A stretch of DNA of 64,000 nt from Agapetus fuscipes. Its lineage: Eukaryota; Arthropoda; Insecta; Trichoptera; Glossosomatidae. The position numbers were made by a program, and so were the translations under genes. The DNA is taken from positions 3,477,001 through 3,541,000 of the forward strand of contig OX637332.1 of NCBI GenBank assembly GCA_951799405.1, read 5' to 3'. Position 1 is the stretch's first letter, and the number at the start of each line of letters is the position of its first letter. Below, piece after piece: positions 1-9,639 of this stretch. The notes beneath the pieces are model-generated. The model did no database searches and was not told the origin of the DNA. It saw nothing but the letters and a program-made list of their open reading frames with translations.

Positions 1-1
1 C

Positions 2-165
2 TGGAACAATTTACCCGTCGGTGTTCGCGCGAACCAGCCTACCACCACCTTCAGAAAGGGACTGAAGACACTGCTTTTCTCCAGAAGCCATGGCGCCCTT
101 GAGATGGTCCTGGACTATTAAATGGCGCCACAGGAAAGAAATCATCATCATCATCATCATCACCA
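2..165 (+). pseudogene. 3' end of a CR1/L2-like non-LTR retrotransposon
   Basis: Reading from base 2 gives WNNLPVGVRANQPTTTFRKG and then LKTLLF before a stop near 119. This is the familiar C-terminus of CR1/L2/Jockey-type ORF2 (WN.LP..VR...F+..LKT.LF). It is followed by GGCGCC-rich sequence and an (ATC)n tail at about 140-163. The rest of the element lies outside the window. Similar 3' ends with the same tail type occur at 7048-7335 (minus) and 12370-12792. Confidence 0.7.
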
Positions 166-1008
166 ACACCCACACCTCTGCGACACTCAAACAAGTGTTA
201 TAGACATCTGATTTTTTTTTCTGAAATTCATGGCTAAAAGTGACCTTCAAATTGAAATCGTCGATGGGAGAAGGGTCGATAGAAACACAAGATGTCTGTA
301 ATCTATAATCGAAGTTACAAAGATATATTGACATTTAAGGAGAATATTTAAAGTATGCCGACAAGCAGACACATGCAAGTTCGTGCTTAGACGTGCTGAA
401 TGTGTAATTAAAAAAAAACCTTTTATCTTACATTGCCTTAAATCGGGGCGCATTGACAAAAGTGATCCAAGTTTTTACAGCATAGGAGATCAGCCTTATA
501 TCAAGCTTATGGTCTGGGAATAATAAATGTCTAAAGAAAGAGCTCACACAAATAGAATTACAATACTTAAGAATGTATTAAAATAGATTGACATGTAATT
601 TTCTGTTTTTCCAAGTAGACAATCAAATTAGATTGTGGAAAAATGTTATGTCGTTCGGCAGGGTTGCTAGAGACACACATGCGTTCTCTCAATTCACACA
701 GACCAACAGCAATATGGATTCGGTTCATTTATTCTGGGGAGGGTGGGGGGGGGGTGGCGAATGTGATGTCATTCAGCTGGGTTGCTAGGTAACAGGAGAA
801 AAGTATTTAGTTATTGGTTGCCAAGGACCGCAGTCCTATATATACTTAAGTGTGACGTTTGCTAGCCGAGAAAACAAAATCAAATTTGTGCTGAGTCCAT
901 CGAGTTTTGCTTGAATGGGCGCTTTGAGGATCGTAGAGGGACGTTCAGGTAGGATTCACAAAAAAACGAAGCTTACCATATCATCAAAATTTATTATGAA
1001 TTTACCAT
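166..1008. other. Intergenic DNA, with part of dispersed repeat U1 at about 655-890
   Basis: No gene is supported. A block around 775-890 (GGTTGCTAGG.., then TTATTG.TTGC.AAGGAC, then GTGTGACGTTTGC) recurs at 37870-38010, 39370-39500, and in reverse at 29300-29370 and 63085-63170. I call it U1. It has no coding potential or tRNA-like promoter that I can see. Confidence 0.5.
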
Positions 1009-1207
1009 CCTTGACTTATAGGTTCGAAAAAAATGTTTCACTTTGCCAATGCCACCCCGTTCAGGGAAAGGCGGCAGGAGTTGTTAAGTTTACGTTGATG
1101 TGAGGTTGGTTTATTACACATGCAGCATTTGTAAGCGCAAACTTAGCATGCATTTAATATGAATTTTTAATGTTGATATATTGTTGCTGCTTAAATTATA
1201 GATTATG
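1009..1207 (+). repeat. R3 repeat (LINE 3' tail), diverged copy
   Basis: It starts at CCTTGACTTATAGG and carries the R3 landmarks TTTGCCAATG.CACCCC, TTCAGGGAA and GCATTTAATATGAA, ending in a TTATAGATTA-type tail. R3 is defined at 37470-37842. Confidence 0.7.
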
Positions 1208-1357
1208 CTAGACCTATGATTATCGGGTAAGCAATGAGTCTGAGATCTTTTCTTATATTAATTTGATATTTCACATCCTGGACAACGCGGAAATATTTTA
1301 TATGTGCGTGTGTTTGTGCTCCACACGCACGATGACGTAGCATTCTTGCACCGTGTC

Positions 1358-1492
1358 ACGACATATCGGTAAAAGACAACTCGTCCAACGACAGTTCGCC
1401 CATTGACAAATCGGTCACACGACACTTCGTCCACACGACTTTTCGGCCAAAGACAAATCGGTCAACGACAACCCGCCCAAAGCCAACGACGC
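1358..1492. repeat. Degenerate 14-16 bp tandem array (ACGACAAwTCGkCCA-like)
   Basis: About nine imperfect units run head to tail, each with a GACA or GACT core followed by 2-3 bases and TCGkCC (for example AGACAACTCGTCCA, ACGACAGTTCGCCC, CACGACACTTCGTCCA, AAGACAAATCGGTCA). Unit length wobbles between 14 and 16 bases, so no codon phase is kept. Function is unknown. Confidence 0.6.
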
Positions 1493-1535
1493 ATTTTTTT
1501 ATTTCGTTTTTTAATGCAAGTCCATTAATGAGTCT

Positions 1536-1785
1536 TCATAAATAATGATTTGGTGCTTTTGTTGTACCATTGTAGCAGATTTTTAACCGCGATGTGCTTC
1601 GGCGTTCCTGAGTACTTCTTGCCTCAATCTTACCCTGTATTATATGATAAAGAAGACGGTATTTCTCATTTCTCATAATGTCACCGAAGTACATCCACTT
1701 TCTCTGCCGGCAGAAATTCCTTTGTGATGTGCATACGCTGGAAGGCTTTCTCATTGATTAATATTGTGACTCATACTTAGACTTA
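1536..1785 (-). pseudogene. RTE-like non-LTR ORF2 C-terminal fragment
   Basis: The minus strand encodes RQRKWMYFGDIMRNEKYR and IIQGKIEA, the region after the RT where RTE-type ORF2 proteins read (K/R)LRWFGHVMR..Y.LL..IIQGKI. The same family occurs on the plus strand at 9640-10060. No RT catalytic box is left here. Confidence 0.65.
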
Positions 1786-1867
1786 GTTCTTAGATTGTTG
1801 ATAAATTTGCTTTTCCAGGAATTTGGTCCATCTAAAATCTAAAATAAAAATACCAGAAAGATAGCAC

Positions 1868-2376
1868 TGACATGGGCAGCTTTTGGAAATCTAGTCTACA
1901 TCTTCAATGATACGGAAATGCCTGTCAACCTGAAACACAAAGTCTTTGAGTCATGCGTGCTTCCAATTATCACCTATGGCTTGGAAACAAAAAGGGGTTC
2001 ACTCAGTATAGCGCCAACAGACTGAGGCTGTACCAAAGAGCCATTGAAAGGAGGATGCTGGGAATCAGTCTCAGAGACAGGGTTCCAAACGAGGAGATCC
2101 GTAGACGCACTGGTGTCACTGATGCCATACAGCTCGTGGCCTGCTTAAAGTGGCGCTGGGCTGGTCACGTCGCAAGGCAGGACCATGACAGGTGGCCGAA
2201 AAAGATCGTCCAGTGGCGGCCCAGGATGTCCAAGCGGGGAGCGGGGAGCGGGGAGACCCCAACTCAGGGGGCTGGACGATATCAAGAGAACTGCAGGCAG
2301 AGGATGGCTGAACACAGGAGGATTGTATAGGAGGCCTACGTCCATGAGTGGACTGTGAAAGGATGAGGAAGGAGAA
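1868..2376 (+). pseudogene. RTE-like endonuclease/reverse transcriptase, C-terminal fragment with a frameshift
   Basis: The first frame reads VNLKHKVFESCVLPIITYGLET to about 1985. After a frame change it continues as RLYQRAIERRMLGISLRDRV, NEEIRRRTGVTD and LKWRWAGHVARQDHDRW. This is the RTE-clade C-terminus (YG.ETW, then AMER.MLG.SLRDR..N.EIR..T, then KW.WAGH.AR). The frameshift near 1985 and loss of all upstream RT motifs make it dead. It is a different RTE subfamily from 1536-1785 and 5280-5640. Confidence 0.75.
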
Positions 2377-2426
2377 GAAGAATAAAAAGAAATTTATAAT
2401 CTAAGTTGCAAAGAAATATTAACAAC

Positions 2427-2680
2427 GACCCGTCCGTAGTCTAATGGTTAACACTTTTGACTCGTAAATGGAAAGTTGTGGTTTCGAATTCCGGCGGAGC
2501 ACAAAATATTCGATTTATATTTTCAAATATGCTCTTCGGTGGGTGAAAAATTCGTATAACTTTACCAAAGACCGGTCACTAAAGGTCCATCCAGCCTTAC
2601 AGCGGCTCTTGAGGTGTGATACACACAAAAACAGCACTCACCAAATAAATCATCCTAATATTATAGTGCACGCCTGACTC
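2427..2680 (+). repeat. SINE-A copy joined to a CR1/L2-like LINE 3' end
   Basis: The head is tRNA-like (TCCGTAGTCTAATGGTTAAC, then GGTTTCGAATTCC), followed by the SINE-A body (GCGGAGCACAAAA, TATTTTCAAAT.TGCTCTTCG, GACCGGTCAC.AAAGGTCCATC). After the point where other copies read CTTACAGCAACTG, this copy continues CTTGAGGTGTGATACACACA through AAATCATCCT. That matches the 3' end of the LINE at 22990-23790. Confidence 0.65.
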
Positions 2681-3107
2681 TGGAGGAAATGAAAGAAGTA
2701 TGCAAGGATAGAAAGAAATGGCGGTTGATCTGTGATGTTGGCGGTTAGGGTTTGTTAAAGTGAATTTGGTTTTATGATTTAGTTTTTTATGTCCATGTAT
2801 ATATTGTTATTTTTATTCTTTGAATTTAAAAAATGTAATTTGTCATGTATGTTCCTTGACTTATAGGTTGTTATGCGGCTGACCACCCATAATATAAAAA
2901 TTGGTTCACTTTGCCAATGTCACCCCTGTTTCAGGGAAGGACGGCAAGAGTTGCAAGGCTTATGTTCATTTGAGATTGGGTTTTTATATTGTAGGTCCAC
3001 ATGCGGCATGTGTTAGCGCGAAATTATACATATCTGCTTGTGGGAATGCATTTAATATAAATCTTAAATGATATATATCTTTGCAGCTTAGATTAGATTA
3101 GATTAGA
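2672..3107 (+). repeat. LINE 3' end: last ORF codons plus complete R3 tail
   Basis: It begins inside the LINE ORF (GGAGGAAATGAAAGAAGTATG encoding EEMKEVCKDRKKWRLIC) and runs through an AT-rich 3'UTR into full R3 from about 2853. It ends in (GATTA)n. The order is the same as at 36549-37842. Confidence 0.75.
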
Positions 3108-3988
3108 CGCGCCTGACGGGCATGACTGTCGACTGTTGAGGGATCGTCAGTGCGCGGAGCTAGATACGACCGTGAATAAATCATCGAGGAGCAGATTCTT
3201 GTAATTTATGAATTTGCGATGGGCGGAGGTTTTTGTCTAAAAGCCGCGCGTTCCCCAGAAAAAGCACAGTTTAACTTTTCGCACAGTGACTGAGACACGT
3301 CCGAACGAGACACTATTTTTTAATAGAAAAAAAAAACCCCCGAGAAAAACCACGAAAGGGTAAGATTTCAATTTGCTATTAAAAACATCTTGATTGTCCT
3401 CTTGAAAATCGTGTGCTTACATTCTGACAGTTACTTAGGTCAACTCTTGAAGAAAAAAATTGGTTTAATTTTTGCTTTACTAATTTAAAATGAATTTTCC
3501 CATTTGTAAACAACTTTTGTTCATGTAAAAAAAAAACTCAAAGGAATATTGAATAACCTATTTTCTTAAAGAAAAAATACTCAAACTTTTTTATTGAAAT
3601 TTTCTCCATTCTATCTATTTTTGTCGTCTATTGTCAAAATGTTATAAAAAAAAAAACAATTATTTACGACTGAAAAAGTAAAAAGATTGTTTTTAGCTAT
3701 TTTCTTTATGTCTAATTATAAACACTTTTAGCTTTGTTTTAATTATACTAACCTTGCAGACCTTTGAAAATGTAATTAAAAATGTTAATTGATATCTTAG
3801 GTAATTGTTTAATTTAAGATTTCTTTTTTGGCAAAAGCGTTCTATATTATTAAACCTAGCTAACAAAATAAAATTATTTTGATGAAGTTTATGAAACACT
3901 TTTCGAGAGTCTTTCTTTAAATTTAATTTGCAAGCGTTAGAATAAAGATACAAAATAGTGTATTAAAATCTGTTTATAACGAATGAAG
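3108..3988. other. Intergenic, AT-rich
   Basis: I see no gene or clear repeat. A GC-richer block at 3110-3260 stands out from A/T homopolymer-rich DNA after it, but it has no ORF of note. Confidence 0.5.
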
Positions 3989-4492
3989 GGCCGGTCCGTA
4001 GCTCAGTGGTAACACTGCGGAGTCTGAATGGGAAGGTTGTGGGTTCGATTCCCGGCGGAGCACAAAAAAATATACCATTTATATTTTCAAATTTGCTCTT
4101 CGCCGGGTTGAAAAATTCATAAAACCTTTACCAATGACCGGTCACCAAAGGTCCATCCAGCCTTACAGCAACTGAGTCTTGCTTGAGAATTGGCGCTATG
4201 TAGCGACGACGATCAAGCTTGTAAAAAGGTCGATAGCTCAATTGGTAGGAATGCTTGCATTCCATGCCGAGAGCAAGGGTTCGATCTCAAAGGCTTACTC
4301 AGCCTTCACAAGAAATGAGAACCAGCCCCCCCGGGAGCTGGGAAACTCCCACTTCAACTGAAAGTGGTTGGTGTGAAGCCGGCCCCCTTACCTGTAAAAA
4401 TAAATAGGTCCCAAAGCGCCACATGCTACCTCTTCGGGGATAACGCAGGCAAGAAGTTACACTATATGTGTAGCTTAGTTGCGTTTGCGTTT
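3989..4492 (+). mobile_element. Dimeric tRNA-derived SINE (A+B)
   Basis: Two tRNA-like heads lie in one unit. SINE-A starts GGTCCGTAGCTCAGTGG with B-box GGTTCGATTCC and body GGCGGAGCACAAAA...TTGCTCTTCG...AAAGGTCCATCCAGCC. A linker (TTGAGAATTGGCGC, GACGACGATCAAGCTTGTAAA) joins it to SINE-B at about 4210, which starts GGTCGATAGCTCAATTGG with a degraded B-box. The SINE-B body (GGGAGCTGGGAAACTCCC, GCCGGCCCCCTTACCTGTAA, CACTATATGTGTAGCTTAGT) completes it. The same A-linker-B order occurs on the minus strand at 29618-30118 and partly at 62268-62605. Confidence 0.75.
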
Positions 4493-4604
4493 AAGTAAAA
4501 TTTAATTGAAATTTTTATTTCAATTTGAATTGAATTTTCTATTTTTAGTTTAGCCCAATTTGACCCTTGACTAATATGTCAATTTGAGGGTGACGTAATA
4601 TATA

Positions 4605-4705
4605 ATTCCTTGCTGTGAAAAATTGTTCACTTTTGCGGATGCCGCCCTTGTTTCAGGGAAAAGCGGCAAGAGTTGTAGGGCTTACCTTAATTTGAGTTTC
4701 TTCAT
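4605..4705 (+). repeat. R3 fragment, 5' part
   Basis: Landmarks ATTCCTTG, GTGAAAAATTGTTCACTTT, TGTTTCAGGGAAAAGCGGCA and GTAGGGCTTA are present. The 3' half is missing. Confidence 0.6.
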
Positions 4706-4865
4706 TCCCCTACAATGCGGTGATGTTGGCAAAAGTTAACCAATTTTTAATTATGAGTGTTTAAATAAATCAAGAAACAAATAATAATAAAACGTTGTAA
4801 ACTCTTGCTATGCAAAAATGAACAGTCAATTGAGTCGCAAATAAGGTATTAGATGCGTTTTTTTT

Positions 4866-5035
4866 ATTGCCACCCTTTGTTTCAGGGAAAGGCTGCAGGA
4901 ATTGGAAAGTTTATGCTCATGAGATGATTGGTTTATTTTGTATATACATATGCAGCGTGTTTAAGCGTGAGCTTATATGTGCCTGTTTGTGTGCATGCAT
5001 TTAATATGAGCCTTAAATGCTAATTTACCTATATA
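4866..5035 (+). repeat. R3 fragment lacking its first ~70 bases
   Basis: It begins at ATTGCCACCCTTTGTTTCAGG and continues through GCAGCGTGTTTAAGCG and GCATGCATTTAATATGAGCC. Confidence 0.6.
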
Positions 5036-5097
5036 TAAATATTTAAAAATATAAATGGTACAACATTGTTTTAATTCACTTTATTCTTTTTGTTTTT

Positions 5098-5137
5098 GCT
5101 CGAATATTTTCGCCTAATGAGGCATCTTCAAGAGCAG
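5098..5137 (-). other. CTGANGA-N-hairpin-GAAA motif (hammerhead-like)
   Basis: On the minus strand: TGCTC, TTGAAGA, one T, GCCT-CATT-AGGC hairpin, GAAAATATTC, GAGCA. The outer TGCTC/GAGCA pair encloses the motif. The copy at 27749-27788 is nearly identical. Confidence 0.5.
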
Positions 5138-5279
5138 AATGGTTACGCTAATATATCTTTACAACATGGATTATAAAACTGATTGTTTTGATAATCAACA
5201 TAATATAATATTAAACCGATTGGCGGGCACAAATTATACAAATACCTTAAAAAGTACCCATCATAATTTGATGTATTTA

Positions 5280-5640
5280 TTCTTCTCTTGTTTCAATCCT
5301 GGGATTGGCTTGCAGCAATTTCTTTCAATCTTCTCCTCCATTCTTCCCTGTCTTGTGCGGTTCTTTTAAGGTCTGCATATGATGAGCAGCGCACGTCCAC
5401 CAACAGATCCTCCAGGTATTCTTGGCGTGGGCATCCCCTAGAGTTGGTCTCCTCGGTCATCCCCTCCATTATGGCATGCAAGAGCCCTTCTTGTCGTATT
5501 ACATGACCGATCCATCTTGCACGCCTTTCGGACAAGGTCCTGAGCAGATGCCTTCCTCCTTCGATTCTTTGGAGAACCTCCTCATTTGTAGTGTGGTCTC
5601 TCCAGGAAATTCCTAGTAGTCTTCTATATGACCACATCTC
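5280..5640 (-). pseudogene. RTE-like non-LTR ORF2 C-terminal fragment
   Basis: An open minus-strand frame of 114 codons reads YRRLLGISWRDHTTNEEVL, then ARWIGHVIRQEGLL, and ends REEWRRRLKEIAASQSQD with a stop. This is the intact C-terminal tail of an RTE-type ORF2 (MWSYRR.L.ISW.DH.TNEEVL..I....L...I..R..RWIGHV.R). Upstream RT motifs are absent, so it is a 5'-truncated copy. Confidence 0.75.
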
Positions 5641-5825
5641 GAAAGCAATTTAAAGAAACCCACTAATTCTCAGGTAAAATTTGCCGGCAAAGCAAACTTT
5701 TATTTCTGTATTATTGAAGACTTTGTCTGTATAAAACGTGGCGTTATGAAGCGGAAGCGATGAAAAGTTGCATCTTTACACATTTTTTGTTTTTCATTTT
5801 TATAATAATGATAAGAATAAGACTT

Positions 5826-5894
5826 TTGGGGGCCCTCTGGCCGCGGGGGCCCTGTTTCGGTTGCACCGCTCGAACTGCCCTTAATCCGGGCCTG
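5826..5894 (-). repeat. hAT element end fragment (same family as 30532-30926)
   Basis: On the minus strand it begins CAGGCCCGGATTAAGGGCAG and continues with the G/C-rich block CAGGGCCCCC and AGGGCCCCCAAAAG seen in the complete copy. The other end and the target duplication are missing. Confidence 0.65.
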
Positions 5895-5897
5895 CTT

Positions 5898-6082
5898 CCA
5901 CCCCAGGGCTGGAAGTCTCATCACCACGATAATTCTTACCAACCGAATATCGGTAATATTTGTATGAAGACCTGTCAACCCAAGATGGCCGCAAAATAAC
6001 AGCAGATTAGTCTGCATACAAATATTACCGATATTCGGTAGATAAGAATTACCGTGGTGATGATACTTCCAGCCCTGGGTGG
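5898..6082. repeat. Foldback element, ~70-bp inverted arms
   Basis: The left arm (from CCACCCCAGGGCTGGAAG through CCGAATATCGGTAATATTTG) is the reverse complement of the right arm (CAAATATTACCGATATTCGG through CCAGCCCTGGGTGG), with a ~45-bp loop. Mismatches are few. I could not see a target duplication. Confidence 0.7.
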
Positions 6083-6149
6083 TTCTGAACAGGTTGACGA
6101 TGGTCCTCAGTCCGGTTCAGTATCCTGTTTTCCTGTTTTGTTTTGTTAC

Positions 6150-6200
6150 TATTTTCTAGCCGACGTTTCGGATCGGTATCACGATCCCTCATCAGGGCGA
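6150..6200 (-). other. CTGANGA-N-hairpin-GAAA motif
   Basis: The minus strand reads CCTGATGA, G, then GGATCG-TGATAC-CGATCC stem-loop, then GAAACGTCGG. CTGATGA is at 6189-6195 and GAAA at 6166-6169 on the minus strand. It has the longest stem of the set. Confidence 0.5.
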
Positions 6201-6787
6201 TCCTCCTGATATATATCTCTTTTTTAATCGTATTTTTTTCAAGAGAATCTAGTTTAATCTGTAGGAATCTCATTAGAATAATACAGTTTTGAATGCATAA
6301 TCGCTTAGGCATTATCCACAACTATTTAGAGATGCTGGTGGCCATTTGTTAGCGGGCATGGGCGGAATTGCTAAAGTATCACTTGTTATTGTTGTTTGTT
6401 GTTGAATAAAATTACTGCTATTATAGCGCAAAGGTCCTTTGGTCTAATGTTGATTCTGGTGCACGCCAACGCACCTTAAAAATATTCATAAATCTTACAT
6501 TATTCATTAAAATAAAACCTAGTAGCTTTTGATCTGTCAAGAATTTATTCAGTTTTTATTTTTTTTGTTAAACAATTAAGTGTATCCGATTAGTACTTGT
6601 TTTATTTTATTTCGTGTTCATTTTTATTAAAATTGCAGTTGACTGTATTTAACAGTTTTTATTTTTAACAAATCGATTTCATAATTATGTTCATTCTGTA
6701 ACTTCTGTATTGGCGGTTTCATGGCTTGGGCGTTAAAGGACCACTGAAGCTTCACAGAACCGCAGCCTATATTTATATGATGATGAG

Positions 6788-7047
6788 TTCCTTGACTTAT
6801 AGGTTGTTATGCGGCTGACCACCCATAATGTAAAAATTGGTTCACTTTGCCAATGTCACCTCTGTTTCAGGGAAGGACGGCAAGAGTTGCAAGGCTTATG
6901 TTCATTTGAGATTGGGTTTTTATATTGTAGGTCCACATGCGGCATGTGTTAGCGCGAAATTATACATATCTGCTTGTGGGAATGCATTTAATATAAAACT
7001 TAAATGATATATATCTTTGCAGCTTAGATTAGATTAGATTAGATTAG
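6788..7047 (+). repeat. Full-length R3 copy with (GATTA)n tail
   Basis: It runs from TTCCTTGACTTATAGG to (GATTA)4 at 7027-7047 and is very close to the copy at 2853-3107. It abuts the (GAT)n tail of an oppositely oriented LINE end at 7048. Confidence 0.8.
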
Positions 7048-7335
7048 ATGATGATGATGATGATTTTTATAGCGCCGTTTCGTGACTACTGTCACTGCAA
7101 GGGCGCTTTCAGGCTTGACGCGGCGGTGAAGAAATGGGTCTTCATTCCCTTCTTGAAGCTCTCGATCCCTTCCTTGGCGCGCACTTTAGGAGGCAGCTGG
7201 TTCCAAGTGGACGGTCCCGCAACGGCGAAAGCGCGGTTTTCGAACACTGTACATCTTTTTCTGTATTGAGTGCTGACATATGTAAGAGCACTGTCGGCAG
7301 ATCGCAGAGTGACCCTCTATATATGTTAACAAGGC
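7048..7335 (-). pseudogene. CR1/L2-like LINE 3' end, tail-to-tail with R3
   Basis: The minus strand reads WNQLPPKVRAKEGIESFKKG and MKTHFFTAASSLKAPLQ then a stop, followed by AAACGGCGCTATAAAA and (ATC)n. This matches the ORF2 C-terminus and tail type seen at 2-165. Confidence 0.75.
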
Positions 7336-7534
7336 GTATTCTCGCGAGTATAGTATATAGTTGAGTACATTTTGTGTGTATATTTTATGAAAAATAATAA
7401 ATTGTTAGTGCTATCTTTGACTCACGATGCTGTATGCTAGTAAAAAATCCCTGATTATCGAGAATTCAATATGTATGACGACACATAGCCGAGGGATATT
7501 TTGAATGTTCGGATCTCATTACGTTCAATGAATC

Positions 7535-8222
7535 TGGTATGCGGCTGACCACCCATGCTGTAGAAAATGGATCACTTTGCCAATGTCACCCCTGTTTCAG
7601 GGAAGGTCGGCAAGAGTTGCAGGGTGTATGTCCATTTGAGATTTGGTTTTTATATTGTAGGTTCACATGCGGCATGCGCTAGCGCGAACCTGTACGTGTC
7701 TGCATTGTAACGAGATGAATTTGTTTGTTTGGTGGAATGGAACATTAGATTTGAATTTGAATGGAAAAAGGAAAACAAAAGAATGCGGAAAGACAAAAAA
7801 GAGAAGAAGCTTGCCTGGCGGGAGAGCCACAAGCATGTGAATTTGGTCATAATTAATATTGCTGTGGTTTATTATATATACATTGTGATTGTGGATAAAA
7901 TAAATAATTATATAAATATTGTGATTGTGGAATAATAAAGTGTGTTTAAATGTTTGATTCCTTATCTGTTTTATAAGTGATATTATTAAGTGATTTGTAG
8001 CAGAGCCACAAATGGTGTGAGAGAGTTCTCCTGAGCACGGCTTGAGTCTTGAAGCGGATTTTGAACGAACGAAAAGTTAGCAGTGAATATCCTCACATAT
8101 TACAAACATCCTAATTGAATACTATCAAAAGAAAAACCCTCACAGCATATAGAATGCATGTAATGTGAATCCCAAATTTTACATTTCTTTGCAACTTAGA
8201 TTAGATTGGATCAGATTAGACA
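7535..8222 (+). repeat. R3 copy split by a solo LTR
   Basis: R3 runs from TGGTATGCGGCTGACC (7535) to GTGTCTGCAT (7705). It resumes at 8145 with GCATATAGAATGCATG and ends in TTAGATTAGATTGGATCAGA near 8220. The interruption is the LTR below. Confidence 0.75.
7706..8144 (+). mobile_element. Solo LTR, 439 bp, TG..CA, 4-bp TSD GCAT
   Basis: It is bounded TGTAACGAG...CCCTCACA and flanked by GCAT at 7702-7705 and 8145-8148. Inside, TATATATACAT (near 7875) precedes AATAAAG (near 7935), the promoter-then-poly(A) order of an LTR. No internal ORF is present. A 4-bp duplication fits Ty3/Gypsy-type integration; the family is unidentified. Confidence 0.6.
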
Positions 8223-8749
8223 TAATGCAAACGCAACAACTACTTTCTCTCCTATTCGATTCCAGCGCACTTACGTAACATTTTTTTTGGCAACAATGAA
8301 AAAAAATACGTACATGAAATCTACTATTCCTGTGTTGCCTTCTAAAGACGCAAGTGAAAGCGTTTTTTTTTCAATTTTCGTATTACTGAAATAAAAATAT
8401 TTGAAATAATGACGAATCACCGAGCAATGATTAAGCACACACCCACAATTTTTTTTTAGTTTTTATATTTTGGTTGCCGATCAATACGGAAGAGCGGTTT
8501 TTTTATTGTAAATATTTTCCGTGGGACGCAAAAGAATAACATTCATCAATTAAAATCTTTATCAGTTGCGTCCTACGCGCTCATGTAGACTAATTGTCTA
8601 AAAATGGCGAGTCAGGATCGAAACGTTGCAAAAAAAAAACAATATACTCTAAAGACAATAACAACAAGATCGTTGTGAGTGAATCGTTATGAAATTTAAT
8701 TATGTTGTTATAGATATTTTTCGATGTATTTTTCGATGATTATCGATGT
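8223..8749. other. Intergenic; one degenerate hairpin-GAAA motif near 8592-8622
   Basis: I see no gene. TCTAAAAATGGCGAGTCAGG followed by ATCGAAACGTTG resembles the recurrent CTGANGA...GAAA motif, but the CTGA half is lost. Confidence 0.4.
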
Positions 8750-8880
8750 TTTTTGTATTGTAGGTCCACATGCGGCGTGTGTGAGAATTGTGCGTGAAAT
8801 TATGCGTGTCTGCTTGTGGAAATGCATTTAATATGAATCTCAAATGATAGATATCTTTGCAACTTCGATTTAGATTTTTT
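8750..8880 (+). repeat. R3 fragment, 3' half
   Basis: It begins TTTTTGTATTGTAGGTCCAC and ends TATCTTTGCAACTTCGATTT. Confidence 0.65.
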
Positions 8881-8939
8881 ATTTAGATATTTGTGTAATA
8901 ACTAGGTAATAAGTGAAGTACGGACGAGTCATAAAAAAA

Positions 8940-9378
8940 TGAGAGAATGCATGAAAAAGATTATATGATTCTGAATGAAGAAATGGCGGTTGATCTGTAA
9001 TGTTGGCGCCTAGGGTTTATTAAATTGGAATTATTTTTCTGTTTAAGTTTTGATGTCCATAGATATTATTATTTATTGATTTAAAAATTGTAATTTGTCG
9101 TGTACGTTCCTTGGCTTATAGGTTGGTATGCGGCTGACCACCCATACTGTAAAAAATGGTTCACTTGGCCAATGTCAACCCTGTCTCAGGGAAGGACGGC
9201 AAGAGTTGCAGGGTGTATGTCCATTTGAGATTCGGGTTTTTATATTGTAGGATCACATACACATGCGGCATGTTTAAGCGCGAACTTGTGCATGTTTGTT
9301 TGTGAAAGTGCATATAATGTTAATCTTTAATGTTACATATATTTTGCAACTTAGATTAGATTAAATTAGATTAGACGT
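8940..9378 (+). repeat. LINE 3' end plus R3
   Basis: LINE coding remnants (GAGAATGCATGAAAAAG, GAAATGGCGGTTGATCTG) lead through the AT-rich 3'UTR to R3 at about 9107, ending in TTAGATTAGATTAAATTAGA. An ACACATAC insertion lies in the GATCACATGCGG segment. Confidence 0.75.
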
Positions 9379-9639
9379 TGTTATCGTATGTCTCTTTTTT
9401 GACGTATACAGTTTTACCTATATACCGTGGCACATGCGTTGTAACGGAAAAAAATACATACGCCATTATCATGAGATGAAGTATCATGACATAAGAGTAA
9501 CGAACGACTTTTAAAAAAAGTCCTTGTCAGAATAAAAAATAGATACATTTATCAATAAGTTCATCGAAGTTATGTTTTTTAACTAAATTTACATTGTGAT
9601 TAAAATGTATCTATAATCTATGTAAGTTCATCCAATCAT

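Noticed and set aside
1358..1492. CRISPR array
   Set aside because: Units are 14-16 bp, imperfect, without spacers, in a eukaryotic genome.
5760..5999. Protein-coding ORFs over 5760-6017 on both strands
   Set aside because: They run across a hAT end and a foldback element; no domain is recognisable.
6150..6200. Active hammerhead ribozyme
   Set aside because: The core words are present, but one extra base follows CTGATGA in every copy and I cannot find the stem I/III partner strand with a cleavage site. Reported only as a hammerhead-like motif.
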